From Shimia haliotis (GTDB lineage Bacteria; Pseudomonadota; Alphaproteobacteria; Rhodobacterales; Rhodobacteraceae), in assembly GCF_900114415.1 (NCBI RefSeq), contig NZ_FOSZ01000004.1, positions 1 to 64,000 on the forward strand: 64,000 nucleotides of DNA, written 5' to 3'. The notes under the pieces are model-generated. The model worked only from the letters and a program-made list of their open reading frames with translations, had not been told where the DNA came from and made no database searches. The position numbers and the translations under genes were made by a program. Below, piece after piece: positions 50,182-59,620 of this stretch (the first letter of the stretch is position 1; every line of letters starts with the position of its first letter).

Positions 50182-51801
50182 CTACATCCTTGCTACGCCA
50201 AAGGCATTTTCATTCACCAATCGACGGCGCGCTTCGGCACATGTGTCGAGACAAAACGCAATGATTTTGCGTGTATCTCGTGGATCAATGACGCCGTGAT
50301 CCAGCACTTTTCCTGAAGTCACGAAGGGCGAAGATTGTGCATCAAAGAGGTTCTGAATGGCGGCTTCCTGTTGCGCCACTCGGTCTTCGTCAATTTCAAC
50401 GCCTTTGCGCGCGGCTCCTGCACGCGCCACAAGGCTCATGGTCTTGGCCGCCTGTGCGCCCCCCATGACGCCAGAGCGGGAGTTGGGCCAAGCAAAAAGG
50501 AAATCGGGCTCATAGGCTACACCGCACATGCCATAGTTGCCGGCGCCAAAGGACGCGCCGCAGTAGAACGTCAGCTTTGGTACCCGTGTGTTGGCGACAG
50601 CCTGGATCATTTTGGAACCGTGTTTGATCATGCCGGCCTGCTCATAGGCCGTGCCTACCATGTAACCCGTTGTATTATTGAGGAAAACAAGAGGCGTGCC
50701 GGCCTGATCGCAGGCTTGGATGAAATGAGTGGCCTTATTTGCACCCGCCGGATCAATCGGGCCGTTGTTGGCGAGTATGCCAATGGTGTGGCCGTGAACC
50801 TGTGCCTGCAGACAGAGAGTGGCCGCGCCAAATCCAGGTTTGAATTCATCAAATTCGGACCCATCCACAAGCCGCGCGACCAATTCACGGGCGTCATATG
50901 GCGTAGACCAATCAGCGGGCACAATCCCCGCGACATCCTCTATTGGATACTCCGGCTCGGAAAACTCCCGTACTGGCAACGCCGCCAGATCACGGTTCCA
51001 ATCCAGTCGCGCCATCACGCGGCGCGCGAGCGCAATGGCATGGATGTCATCATCCGCAAGGTATTCCACCAGCCCCGACTTGGTGGCATGCATCTCCGCA
51101 CCTCCCAAATCCGAGTCCTTGGCCACTTCACCAGTCGCCGAATTTACCAGCGCAGCCCCCGCAAGCGCAGCCATGCCGTTTTTCTTCACCCCGATGACAT
51201 AGTCTGACAGTCCCGGCATATAGGCACCACCGGCGGTCGAAGGGCCATGAAGCACAGCGATTGTCGGCAATCCGGCCGCTGAAAGTTTGGCAAGGTTGCG
51301 GAAAACCCCGCCACCAAGTGCCCAATCCTCAACCTGATAATTCATCAGATTGGCGCCTGCGCTTTCCACCAAATGCAAAAACGGCAACTTCTGACGAAGC
51401 GCAATTTCTTGTGCGGACAACATTGCTTGCAACGATTTCGGGCTGAGCGCGCCGGCGTTGATTCCGCTATCATCAATCACGATCATGCAGCGTACGCCGG
51501 AAACCACGCCGATACCCATGATAAACGTGGAGCCAGGCAAGGACTCCTCCGGCCCTTTCTTGTCGGCCAGGAAACCTGCAAGGCTGTGCAGACGTAAGAA
51601 CGGCGCACCCGGATCGAGTAGCCGCGCCAGTCGATCCCGCGGTGTGATCTGGCCACGTGCCTCAAACCGCGCGCGCCGCTCCTCCGATTTTTGCGCTGTG
51701 CGATTTTCCAAGGCACGCAATTCACCGATTGCAGCCAACATTGCTGCGCGATTGTCGGCAAACGCAGGATCTGCCGCTGTGACCTTCGGTCCGTTCCACA
51801 T
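50182..51801 (-). CDS. Acyl-CoA carboxylase carboxyltransferase (beta) subunit
   Basis: The 539-residue product is of the methylcrotonyl/geranyl/propionyl-CoA carboxylase beta type. It has the N-terminal crotonase-like half (AQEIALRQKLPFLHLVESAG, GPSTAGGAYMPGLSDYV) and the C-terminal half (CDQAGTPLVFLNNTTGYMVG, YCGASFGAGNYGMCG). It needs a biotin-carrying alpha subunit, and none is in this window. First gene of the minus-strand operon running to 46935, and divergent from the PaaX-like regulator. Confidence 0.92.
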   Translation of the reverse strand: MWNGPKVTAADPAFADNRAAMLAAIGELRALENRTAQKSEERRARFEARGQITPRDRLARLLDPGAPFLRLHSLAGFLADKKGPEESLPGSTFIMGIGVVSGVRCMIVIDDSGINAGALSPKSLQAMLSAQEIALRQKLPFLHLVESAGANLMNYQVEDWALGGGVFRNLAKLSAAGLPTIAVLHGPSTAGGAYMPGLSDYVIGVKKNGMAALAGAALVNSATGEVAKDSDLGGAEMHATKSGLVEYLADDDIHAIALARRVMARLDWNRDLAALPVREFSEPEYPIEDVAGIVPADWSTPYDARELVARLVDGSEFDEFKPGFGAATLCLQAQVHGHTIGILANNGPIDPAGANKATHFIQACDQAGTPLVFLNNTTGYMVGTAYEQAGMIKHGSKMIQAVANTRVPKLTFYCGASFGAGNYGMCGVAYEPDFLFAWPNSRSGVMGGAQAAKTMSLVARAGAARKGVEIDEDRVAQQEAAIQNLFDAQSSPFVTSGKVLDHGVIDPRDTRKIIAFCLDTCAEARRRLVNENAFGVARM

Positions 51802-51975
51802 GGATGGGCCCTCCTCCTGACACCGTCCCAGTATTTGGCGTTAGTTTGGGGTGGACCTTTGGGGGCCGCAAGCCCGCGGAGTTGTGACGTCGCGTGTCAT
51901 TCAGTGACTGTCATCCTTGAGCCCAGCGTGCCGCTCGCCTAGTGTGAGAGGGCAAAGCCCAATGGAGACAGGCAC

Positions 51976-52746
51976 TTGGAAGCCTCTGACCTAAAAGAAA
52001 ATATTACCAAAATCGCCGGACTGGGACCGATCAAAGTCTGGTCAGTGGTCGTGACTGTCATGGGCGATCTATTGCGCGATAAAAGCGACAGCCTGAGCGC
52101 TCAACAACTTGATGCATTGGTGGCACCCATGGGTATCAACAATCAAGCACTTCGGGTCGCAGTACATAGGTTGCGCAATGATGGATGGGTCGAGACAACC
52201 AAGGACGGACGCCGCTCACGCCACCAACTGACACGAAAGGGGCGTGCGCAAACCGAAAGCGTTTGGCCCCATATCTACGGATCAGAAACAGATCAAAGTC
52301 CGCCGGTTTGGATGGTTGTCGCCTCCCCGCAAACCGCCGCACCGGAATTTTCCGGCCGCCTCCCAAAAGACAGCGCACTTTTGACGCCCCGCTCGGCGTT
52401 GGTTACCGGACTAAGCGACATCCCCGAAGAATGGTTGGCAGTGCCGGCTCCGATCCATATGCCTGAATGGGCCCAAATGGCCGTGGCCCCCGAAGGCCTT
52501 TGCACCGAATACAAGGCTCTGGCACACGCAGTGGCCCCGCTCTTACAACAGCCTACTCCAACGGAAACAAAGGCCTCCACCTCTCTGAGGTTGGTAATTT
52601 TGCACCAATGGCGACGCCTGCGCCTGCGCCATGGTGCGCTGCCTGACTTGGTCTTAGGCGACAACTGGGACGGAGCTCAGTGCCGGAGTGTTGTGTTGGA
52701 AGCGTTGAAACGGTTCCCGCGCCCTGTCCCGAGCTCTTTGGAGTAA
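51976..52746 (+). CDS. PaaX-like transcriptional regulator
   Basis: The 256-residue product resembles PaaX, the phenylacetyl-CoA-responsive repressor: an N-terminal winged helix (LGPIKVWSVVVTVMGDLLR, then NNQALRVAVHRLRNDGWVET, residues 14-75) and a C-terminal effector domain. A TTG start is used, with GGAG 8 bases upstream; the only nearby ATG (51962) stops after ten codons. It faces the carboxylase operon across 174 bases and probably represses it. Confidence 0.85.
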   Translation: MEASDLKENITKIAGLGPIKVWSVVVTVMGDLLRDKSDSLSAQQLDALVAPMGINNQALRVAVHRLRNDGWVETTKDGRRSRHQLTRKGRAQTESVWPHIYGSETDQSPPVWMVVASPQTAAPEFSGRLPKDSALLTPRSALVTGLSDIPEEWLAVPAPIHMPEWAQMAVAPEGLCTEYKALAHAVAPLLQQPTPTETKASTSLRLVILHQWRRLRLRHGALPDLVLGDNWDGAQCRSVVLEALKRFPRPVPSSLE

Positions 52747-52750
52747 CGCA

Positions 52751-53656
52751 GTGGCACGGATCAACCTGAAACAACTTGAAACCTTTGTTAGGGTTGCCGA
52801 ACTTGGCGGGTTTCGACGCGCGGCGGAGCGCCTCAACACCACTCAATCCAACATTTCTGCTCGCATTGCTGCGCTGGAAACCCAGTTGAACCGCAAGCTT
52901 ATGGATCGGGACGCGGGGTTGGTGCGGCTGACACCATTTGGTGAGAACATGTTGTCCAAAGCCCGTCAGGTTTTGGCTGCAATGGATGAATTTGTCGCCG
53001 GCGCAGACAATGATTTACTTTTTGACGGAGTGCTTCGGTTGGGCGTGACGGAGATGATCGCGCACAGTTGGTTGGTGCCCTACCTATCGGCACTCAAAAA
53101 GCAGTTCCCGAACATCGATGTCGATTTAATGGTAGATTTGTCCGCAAACCTCAGCGACGCCTTGTTTGATCGGTCGATTGATCTGGCATTACAAAGCGGC
53201 CCTTTTGGCAGAACTACCTCACAGGAACGCCCCCTCGGCAGCTTTCCTTATATTTGGGTGGGCGCTCCGATGTTGGGATTTGGGGATAAAGAACTGACAT
53301 GGGGCGACTTGGCGGAGCGACCGATTCTGACTCATGCGCGGGGCACGCTTCCGTTCACCCAAATCAGCGCCCATACAGCGAAAAATCCGAATCAAACGAC
53401 ACGATTGGTTCCATCTACCAACATGTCAGCCTGCATTCAGATGACAGTCGAAGGGCTTGGAGTTGCGTGTTTGCCCGAAAGCATGGTCCGGCAGGAACTG
53501 TCGAACGGAAAGCTTGTGGCATTGAACTATCCTTGGTGTCCCGATGCGCTTCAGTTCTTTGCCCGCTTCGAAGACACGTCACCTCACTTCGTGCGGCAAG
53601 CAGCGGATTTGGCCGCAAAGGTGAGTTGGGCCAACTTGGACGCCGGCAGCGTGTGA
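52751..53656 (+). CDS. LysR-family regulator
   Basis: The 301-residue product has a LysR winged helix (LKQLETFVRVAELGGFRRAA, residues 6-25) and effector domain. It starts with GTG 4 bases after the PaaX-like stop, so the two regulators are co-expressed. The hydantoinase operon follows after 93 bases, and is its natural candidate target. Confidence 0.92.
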   Translation: MARINLKQLETFVRVAELGGFRRAAERLNTTQSNISARIAALETQLNRKLMDRDAGLVRLTPFGENMLSKARQVLAAMDEFVAGADNDLLFDGVLRLGVTEMIAHSWLVPYLSALKKQFPNIDVDLMVDLSANLSDALFDRSIDLALQSGPFGRTTSQERPLGSFPYIWVGAPMLGFGDKELTWGDLAERPILTHARGTLPFTQISAHTAKNPNQTTRLVPSTNMSACIQMTVEGLGVACLPESMVRQELSNGKLVALNYPWCPDALQFFARFEDTSPHFVRQAADLAAKVSWANLDAGSV

Positions 53657-53749
53657 TCTATTTTTTCGATCACTTTGATCTGAAAGAATAATTGGAAGAG
53701 ATTGCCTCACTTGCCGTAGATTAATACGGCAAAGCGAGGGAGCGCAGGC

Positions 53750-55840
53750 ATGGTTCAAAGCGGGACACGATTGGGCGTCGACATCGGAGGGACGTTTACA
53801 GACGTAGTGTTGGAGCATGGGGGCGAATGGTATTCGACCAAAATTCTGACCACATATGGTGCGCCGGAAGACGCCATCATCCAAGGTATGCATCAAGTTT
53901 GCGACAAAGCTTCAGTTGCGCCCGATGTGATTGGCCAGATCATCCACGGCACGACCTTGGCCACCAATGCACTGATCGAACGACGCGGAGCCAAAACAGC
54001 ATTGATCACCACTGAGGGATTTCGGGACGTTATCGAAATGCGCACCGAAAGCCGGTTTGAGCAATATGACTTGAACCTGACGCTGCCTGCCCCCCTGCTG
54101 CCAAGAAACCGTCGGTATGTGGTGCGCGAGCGGACGGATGCATTGGGCAATGTCCTCCTTCCTTTGGACCGTGACGAGGTAGAAGCTCTGGCGGTTGAGC
54201 TGAAAGAGGCAGAATACGAAAGCATCGCCGTCGGCTTCTTGCACTCCTATGTTAACCACACGCATGAGCGCCTTGTGGCCGAGGTTTTGGAAGAGCTACT
54301 GCCCGAGGTTCATGTGTCTCTAAGCTGTGAAGTGTCGCCTCAAATGCGCGAATACGAACGGTTCAACACAACAATTGCCAATGCCTATATCAAGCCGTTG
54401 ATGGCATCCTACTTGGGGCGCCTAAAGAACCGTCTTGCGGACCAAGGTTCGGATTGTCCGGTGTTTCTGATGCATTCAGGCGGTGGAATCATGTCGCTGG
54501 AAAGCGCTGCGGAATTTCCCGTGCGCCTTGTGGAAAGCGGTCCGGCGGGGGGCGCGATTTTTGCCGCAGACATTGCAAAGCGGCACGGAATTCAGAGAGC
54601 GCTGAGCTTTGACATGGGGGGCACCACCGCCAAAATTTGCCTGATCAAAAACCAAACCCCGAAGACAGCAAGAGTGTTCGAGGTTGCGCGAACCTATCGG
54701 TTCAAAAAAGGGTCCGGTATGCTGATCTCTATCCCAGTGATCGACATGGTTGAAATCGGGGCGGGCGGAGGATCGCTGGCACATGTTGACGGGATGAACC
54801 AAATTCGTGTCGGGCCGGAAAGTGCGGGCTCCGAACCCGGGCCAGCTTGCTACGGGCGTGGCGGAGACAAGCCCGCAGTGACTGACGCCGATTTGGTGAT
54901 GGGTAAGCTGGATCCCGATAACTTTGCTGGCGGCTCCATCCAACTTCACAGAGACCAAGCTGCGAAAGCGCTGCAATCTGAGGTCGGCGCGCGGCTGGAA
55001 ATGGACGCCACAGAAGCCGCGTGGGGCGTGGCTGAAGTGGTGGACGAGAACATGGCCAATGCCGCTCGGGTACATGCAGTTGAGAACGGAGAGGATCTTT
55101 CCGAATATACAATGATTGCCTTTGGCGGCGCGGCACCGCTTCATGCGGCACGGCTGTGTGAGAAATTAAACGTTTCCAGATTGTTGGTCCCAAAAGGAGC
55201 AGGCGTCGGATCCGCCATCGGGTTCCTGAAATCCCCCTTCAGTTTTGAGGCAAATCGGTCTGTATTCATGCGCCTCAAGGCGTTTGACAAATTGGCCGTC
55301 AAGACGCTGTTTTCAGAAATGGCGACCGAAGCGATCGGCTTTGTCAGAGGGTGTGACGCAGACGCAGAGATTGCAACGGAACATCGGGTCTATATGCGTT
55401 ATGCGGGTCAGGGTTGGGAAATTCCGGTACCACTGACTCCCAAGCAAGTTGTCGAACCGGGTGCAGAGACATTCCTGCGCCTGTTTGAAACGGAATATAC
55501 CCTGCTGTTTGGGCGTGTGGTCGAAGGCATGGAAGTGGAAATAACCGTCTGGTCTGTGAACGCCTTTACCAAAAATGCTATCTCTGAGCAGATCACCACA
55601 TCGCCGACGTTGTCTGCCCCGAAAGCAAGCGGGGTTCGTGATCTGTTTGATCCTGCCGAAGGTGGATTTGTGAGTGCGGACGTGGTTTTGCGCGACGACT
55701 TCGAAGTGGGGGCATCCAAGGCGGGACCGATGGTGGTCACGGAGTCCGAAACCACAATCGTCGTTCCCAAAAGTCGATCAGCCAGAGTGCATTCCGATGG
55801 CACAATCGAGGTGTTTGCAAAGGAGCAGCGCGATGACTGA
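53750..55840 (+). CDS. hyuA: Hydantoinase/oxoprolinase A subunit (HyuA)
   Basis: The 696-residue product has the sugar-kinase-like ATPase fold of HyuA: GVDIGGTFTDVVL (residues 8-20), IIHGTTLATNALIERRGAKT (near 63), EVSPQMREYERF and SFDMGGTTAKIC near 285. Together with HyuB it hydrolyses cyclic amides (hydantoins, N-methylhydantoin, 5-oxoproline) with ATP; carboxylases of acetone or acetophenone are related, so the reaction is not certain. Its stop overlaps the HyuB start. Confidence 0.92.
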   Translation: MVQSGTRLGVDIGGTFTDVVLEHGGEWYSTKILTTYGAPEDAIIQGMHQVCDKASVAPDVIGQIIHGTTLATNALIERRGAKTALITTEGFRDVIEMRTESRFEQYDLNLTLPAPLLPRNRRYVVRERTDALGNVLLPLDRDEVEALAVELKEAEYESIAVGFLHSYVNHTHERLVAEVLEELLPEVHVSLSCEVSPQMREYERFNTTIANAYIKPLMASYLGRLKNRLADQGSDCPVFLMHSGGGIMSLESAAEFPVRLVESGPAGGAIFAADIAKRHGIQRALSFDMGGTTAKICLIKNQTPKTARVFEVARTYRFKKGSGMLISIPVIDMVEIGAGGGSLAHVDGMNQIRVGPESAGSEPGPACYGRGGDKPAVTDADLVMGKLDPDNFAGGSIQLHRDQAAKALQSEVGARLEMDATEAAWGVAEVVDENMANAARVHAVENGEDLSEYTMIAFGGAAPLHAARLCEKLNVSRLLVPKGAGVGSAIGFLKSPFSFEANRSVFMRLKAFDKLAVKTLFSEMATEAIGFVRGCDADAEIATEHRVYMRYAGQGWEIPVPLTPKQVVEPGAETFLRLFETEYTLLFGRVVEGMEVEITVWSVNAFTKNAISEQITTSPTLSAPKASGVRDLFDPAEGGFVSADVVLRDDFEVGASKAGPMVVTESETTIVVPKSRSARVHSDGTIEVFAKEQRDD

Positions 55841-57539
55841 ACTGTCCAAGGTTGTTTTTCAAGTGATGTGGAACCGTTTGATTTCCGTGGTCGAGGAACA
55901 GGCGCAAGCTCTTGTTCGCACCGCGTTTTCCACATCCGTTAGAGAAGCAGGTGATCTGTCGGCTGGTGTCTATAACGAGGCTGGCGAAATGCTGGCTCAG
56001 GCCGTCACCGGCACACCGGGCCACGTAAATGCGATGGCTGATGCAGTGGGTCATTTCATCCGAAGAATCGGACGTGACACTATGGCCGAAGGCGACGTCT
56101 ACATCACCAATGATCCTTGGGAAGGCACTGGACACAAACATGACATCACCGTGGTCACACCGTCCTTTCACCACGGCCAATTGATCGGCTTTTTTGCCTG
56201 TACAGCACATGTCACAGACATCGGCGGTCGTGGGTTCGGTGCCGATGCAAATGATGTTCACGAAGAAGGCCTATATATTCCCATCATGCGGTTCGCCGAT
56301 CGGGGAATCGTGGACCAAACGCTCGTATCTATCATTCGCGGCAACGTCCGAGAGCCGGATCAGCTTGTCGGAGATATTCACGCGCTGGCGACTTGCAACG
56401 AGATCGGGCACCGGCGGTTGATTGAAATGATTGAAGAGTTTGATCTGCCGGATCTGACTCAGATTTCCGACTTTATCCTGACCCATTCACAGACCGCGAC
56501 ACTCGAGGCGATCAACGCCCTGCCAAGTGGTGTCGCGACCGGCCACATGAGGATCGACGGCTATGACCGCCCAATTGATTTGCATGTGACGGTCAGCATT
56601 GAAAAAGATCGCATCATAACCGATTGGGAGGGCACGAGCGGGCTCGACAAAAAAGGCATCAACGTACCGCTGGTCTATACCAAAGCCTATGCCTGCTACG
56701 CTTTGAAATGCGCAATTGCGCCCGAGATCCCCAACAACGCCGCATCTCTTGCACCTTTCGAAATCACCGCGCCCGATGGCAGTATCGTAAATGCATTGCA
56801 CCCTGCCCCAGTCGCCTTACGGCACGTGATAGGGCACATGGTGCCAGACACAGTCTATGATGCTTTGGACAAGATGTTGCCAAACCTGGTGCCCGCCGAA
56901 GGCGCAGGGTGCCTGTGCAATTTTCAATTGTCTCTGAGGCCTCGTACTGATGCTCCGGCACCGGAAGATGCAGTGCGAGCTGAAGTGTTGACGTTTAACT
57001 CTGGCGGCTCAGGGGCGCGACCTACATTGGATGGCATGAATGCCACCGCCTTTCCTTCGGGTGTGATGACGATGCCCGTAGAGGCAACAGAGCACGTCGG
57101 GCCAGTGGTGATCTGGCGCAAAGAACTGAGACCCGACAGTGGTGGTGCAGGGAAACAGCGCGGCGGGCTAGGGCAATATATGGAGGTCGGCGCTCGCGAG
57201 GGACATGAATTCGACATTCAGGCGATGTTTGACCGGCTGGACCATCCCGCGAGGGGACGGAGAGGCGGCAAGCATGGTGGCTCCACAAAAATCGCCCGCG
57301 ACGACGGCACCGCTATGAAGGGCAAAGGCAAACAATTTGTGCCACACGGAGCCAATGTGAAGATGGCATTTCCCGGCGGTGCGGGCTATGGCGATCCACA
57401 AATGAGAGCGGTCACTGCCGTTCGGAGAGACCTTGCTCTGGGATATATTTCAGCGGGGGTTGCGGCCACGGAATACGGAATGGCCCAAAGGGACATAGAA
57501 GATGTGCTGGCACGCGCCAGACGCGGGGAGGAGTTTTGA
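55833..57539 (+). CDS. hyuB: Hydantoinase B subunit (HyuB)
   Basis: The 568-residue product is the partner of HyuA: SVVEEQAQALVRTAFSTSVR near residue 17, DVYITNDPWEGTGHKHDITV near 88, TAHVTDIGGRGFG and a C-terminal FNSGGSGARPTLDG and PGGAGYGDP. AGGAG lies 6 bases before the ATG at 55833, which lies within the end of hyuA. It ends in a TGATG overlap with the oxidase gene. Confidence 0.92.
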   Translation: MTELSKVVFQVMWNRLISVVEEQAQALVRTAFSTSVREAGDLSAGVYNEAGEMLAQAVTGTPGHVNAMADAVGHFIRRIGRDTMAEGDVYITNDPWEGTGHKHDITVVTPSFHHGQLIGFFACTAHVTDIGGRGFGADANDVHEEGLYIPIMRFADRGIVDQTLVSIIRGNVREPDQLVGDIHALATCNEIGHRRLIEMIEEFDLPDLTQISDFILTHSQTATLEAINALPSGVATGHMRIDGYDRPIDLHVTVSIEKDRIITDWEGTSGLDKKGINVPLVYTKAYACYALKCAIAPEIPNNAASLAPFEITAPDGSIVNALHPAPVALRHVIGHMVPDTVYDALDKMLPNLVPAEGAGCLCNFQLSLRPRTDAPAPEDAVRAEVLTFNSGGSGARPTLDGMNATAFPSGVMTMPVEATEHVGPVVIWRKELRPDSGGAGKQRGGLGQYMEVGAREGHEFDIQAMFDRLDHPARGRRGGKHGGSTKIARDDGTAMKGKGKQFVPHGANVKMAFPGGAGYGDPQMRAVTAVRRDLALGYISAGVAATEYGMAQRDIEDVLARARRGEEF

Positions 57540-58759
57540 TGGCAACAAGGTTTGCGAGCACGCCAGAGAAGGCGTCTTATGACGTTGTGATTATAGGTGG
57601 CGCCATAATGGGGGCGTCTACTGCGTGGTTTCTTAGCAATAACAAAGACTTCAACGGATCGGTTTTGGTCGTCGAACGTGACCCAAGCTATGAAACCTCA
57701 TCGACTGCTCACACCAACTCCTGCATGCGTCAGCAGTTTTCGTCGGAGCTAAACGTACGAATTTCGCAATTCGCCGCAGACTTTGTAAAGAACTTGCGCT
57801 CCTACATGGGCGGTGATGAACGCGTGCCCGAGATGGATATTCAGAACTATGGGTATCTCTATCTTGCCGATAATCAAGGCTTTGCCGATGTGCTGCGCAC
57901 CAATCAGAAAGTGCAACTGGCAACCGGAGCGGAAACCCGACTTTTGACCGCGGAAGAGATCGCAGAGGAATATCCGTTTTATAACGTCGAAGACGTGGTC
58001 TTGGGGTCGATCAACACCAAAGACGAAGGGTACTGGGACGGAGGCGGCGTCTTTGATTGGTTCCGCCGGTCCTCACGGGAAAACGGTGTGGAATATGTCG
58101 CCAACGAAGTTATCGCCATGACCAAGTGCGCAGCCGGCACTCGCGTAGAAAGCGTGACACTCAAATCTGGCGAGGTCATTGCCTGCGGACAGGTCGTCAA
58201 CGCCTCTGGCCCCCGTGCGGCACGCACCGCACAAATGGCGGGTATCGATGTTCCTGTAGAACCACGCAAGCGTTTCACGTGGATTTTCACAGCCGAAAAT
58301 CCCTTGGACTGCGACTTGCCTCTGACCATTGACCCTACGGGCGTGCATTTTCGTCAGGATGGTCCGCAATCTTATCTGGCCGGATGTGCGGCTGATCCGG
58401 ATCCAGCGGTGGATTTTGACGACTTCCACATGGACCACAATCGATGGCAGGATCATGTCTGGCCAATCATCGCAACCCGCATACCGCAATTTGAAGCCAT
58501 TAAAGTGGTGACAGAATGGGCGGGTCACTATGCCTACAACACACTGGATCAAAATGCGATTTTGGGCCCACATCCGGAAGTAGAGAACTTCGTGTTTCTG
58601 AACGGGTTCTCCGGACACGGATTGCAACAATCGCCCGCGATGGGGCGTGGCACAGCGGAGTGGCTGATCTACGGAAGCTATCGAACCTTGGATCTGTCGC
58701 CATTTGGCTACGAGCGGATCGCGCAAGGGCGCCCGTTTGTCGAGAAAGCTGTGATTTAG
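57539..58759 (+). CDS. FAD-dependent oxidoreductase (DAO family, sarcosine/D-amino acid oxidase-like)
   Basis: The 406-residue flavoprotein starts with DVVIIGGAIMGASTAWFLSN (residues 14-33), the FAD-binding fold, and ends with FLNGFSGHGLQQSPAMGRG, typical of the D-amino acid oxidase/glycine oxidase/sarcosine oxidase group. In an operon with hydantoinase it may oxidise an N-methyl amino acid such as sarcosine released from a methylhydantoin. That is inference; no carbamoylsarcosine amidase is in the window. It overlaps hyuB by 1 base. Confidence 0.88.
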   Translation: MATRFASTPEKASYDVVIIGGAIMGASTAWFLSNNKDFNGSVLVVERDPSYETSSTAHTNSCMRQQFSSELNVRISQFAADFVKNLRSYMGGDERVPEMDIQNYGYLYLADNQGFADVLRTNQKVQLATGAETRLLTAEEIAEEYPFYNVEDVVLGSINTKDEGYWDGGGVFDWFRRSSRENGVEYVANEVIAMTKCAAGTRVESVTLKSGEVIACGQVVNASGPRAARTAQMAGIDVPVEPRKRFTWIFTAENPLDCDLPLTIDPTGVHFRQDGPQSYLAGCAADPDPAVDFDDFHMDHNRWQDHVWPIIATRIPQFEAIKVVTEWAGHYAYNTLDQNAILGPHPEVENFVFLNGFSGHGLQQSPAMGRGTAEWLIYGSYRTLDLSPFGYERIAQGRPFVEKAVI

Positions 58760-58780
58760 ACCGGAATCGTGGGAACCGAA

Positions 58781-59620
58781 ATGATGAAAAAACTTGTTTT
58801 AACCGGCGCCGGAGGACGATTGGGATCGTACCTACGGGAACCCCTGTCCAAACTGGCAGAAGAACTTGTGTCGTCAGACATACTTGAAGACATCGGAACA
58901 CTTTATCCTGGTGAACGCTATGTGAAGGCCGATCTGGCAGATGCCTCAGCCATTCATGCTCTCTTGGAGGGTGCTGATATGGTTGTGCATTTTGGTGCCA
59001 TCGGAGATGAGGCGCCATTCGAGGACATTCTGGGGCCAAACATTATCGGGGCCTACAATGTGTGGGAGGCGGCCTATCAAAAAGGCGTGCGGCGCGTGGT
59101 CTACGCGAGTTCAATCCATGCCGTTGGGATGCATGCTAAACAGGATTTCATTGATACCGAGGTCGCCCATCGTCCGGATACGTTTTACGGTCTGGCAAAG
59201 TGTTTCGCAGAAGATCTTGGCAAAATGTATTGGGACAAACGGGGGCTGGAATCAGTTCACCTTCGCATTCTGAGTTGCGCCCAAGTCACAAGCGCCCGGG
59301 CCCTTGGAACATGGCTCAGCTACGATGACCTGATACAACTTGTGACCCGAGCGATCGACACACCGACGGTAGGTTTCAGCGTGATTTATGGCGTGTCAGA
59401 CAATGACCGAGCGCCCGTGGACAACTCAAGGGCGTCACACCTTGGGTATCGGCCACGCGACAACGCCGAACAGTTTGCTCTCGATATTCTGGCCGCTGAA
59501 CCGCTGGCGGATTCCACCGACTCTGCCCAAATGTGTCACGGCGGCGCATTCGCCGCCGTTGATCTGGGCCAAAGTGGACAGGCTCAGATGAGCATCGTGG
59601 ACGACAAGAAAAAGGTTTAA
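58781..59620 (+). CDS. Uronate-dehydrogenase-like SDR (NAD-dependent epimerase family)
   Basis: The 279-residue product resembles uronate dehydrogenase (Udh) over its length: LTGAGGRLGSYLREPL (cofactor motif near residue 6), VVHFGAIGDEAPFEDILGPN near 70, YASSIHAVGM, catalytic YGLAK near 138, and SYDDLIQLV and LGYRPRDNAEQF near the end. Udh oxidises glucuronate and galacturonate to their lactones. Its presence after hydantoinase genes is unexpected. ATG 58781 is chosen; a second ATG follows at once, and a GTG lies at 58769. Its stop overlaps the rpiB stop. Confidence 0.82.
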   Translation: MMKKLVLTGAGGRLGSYLREPLSKLAEELVSSDILEDIGTLYPGERYVKADLADASAIHALLEGADMVVHFGAIGDEAPFEDILGPNIIGAYNVWEAAYQKGVRRVVYASSIHAVGMHAKQDFIDTEVAHRPDTFYGLAKCFAEDLGKMYWDKRGLESVHLRILSCAQVTSARALGTWLSYDDLIQLVTRAIDTPTVGFSVIYGVSDNDRAPVDNSRASHLGYRPRDNAEQFALDILAAEPLADSTDSAQMCHGGAFAAVDLGQSGQAQMSIVDDKKKV

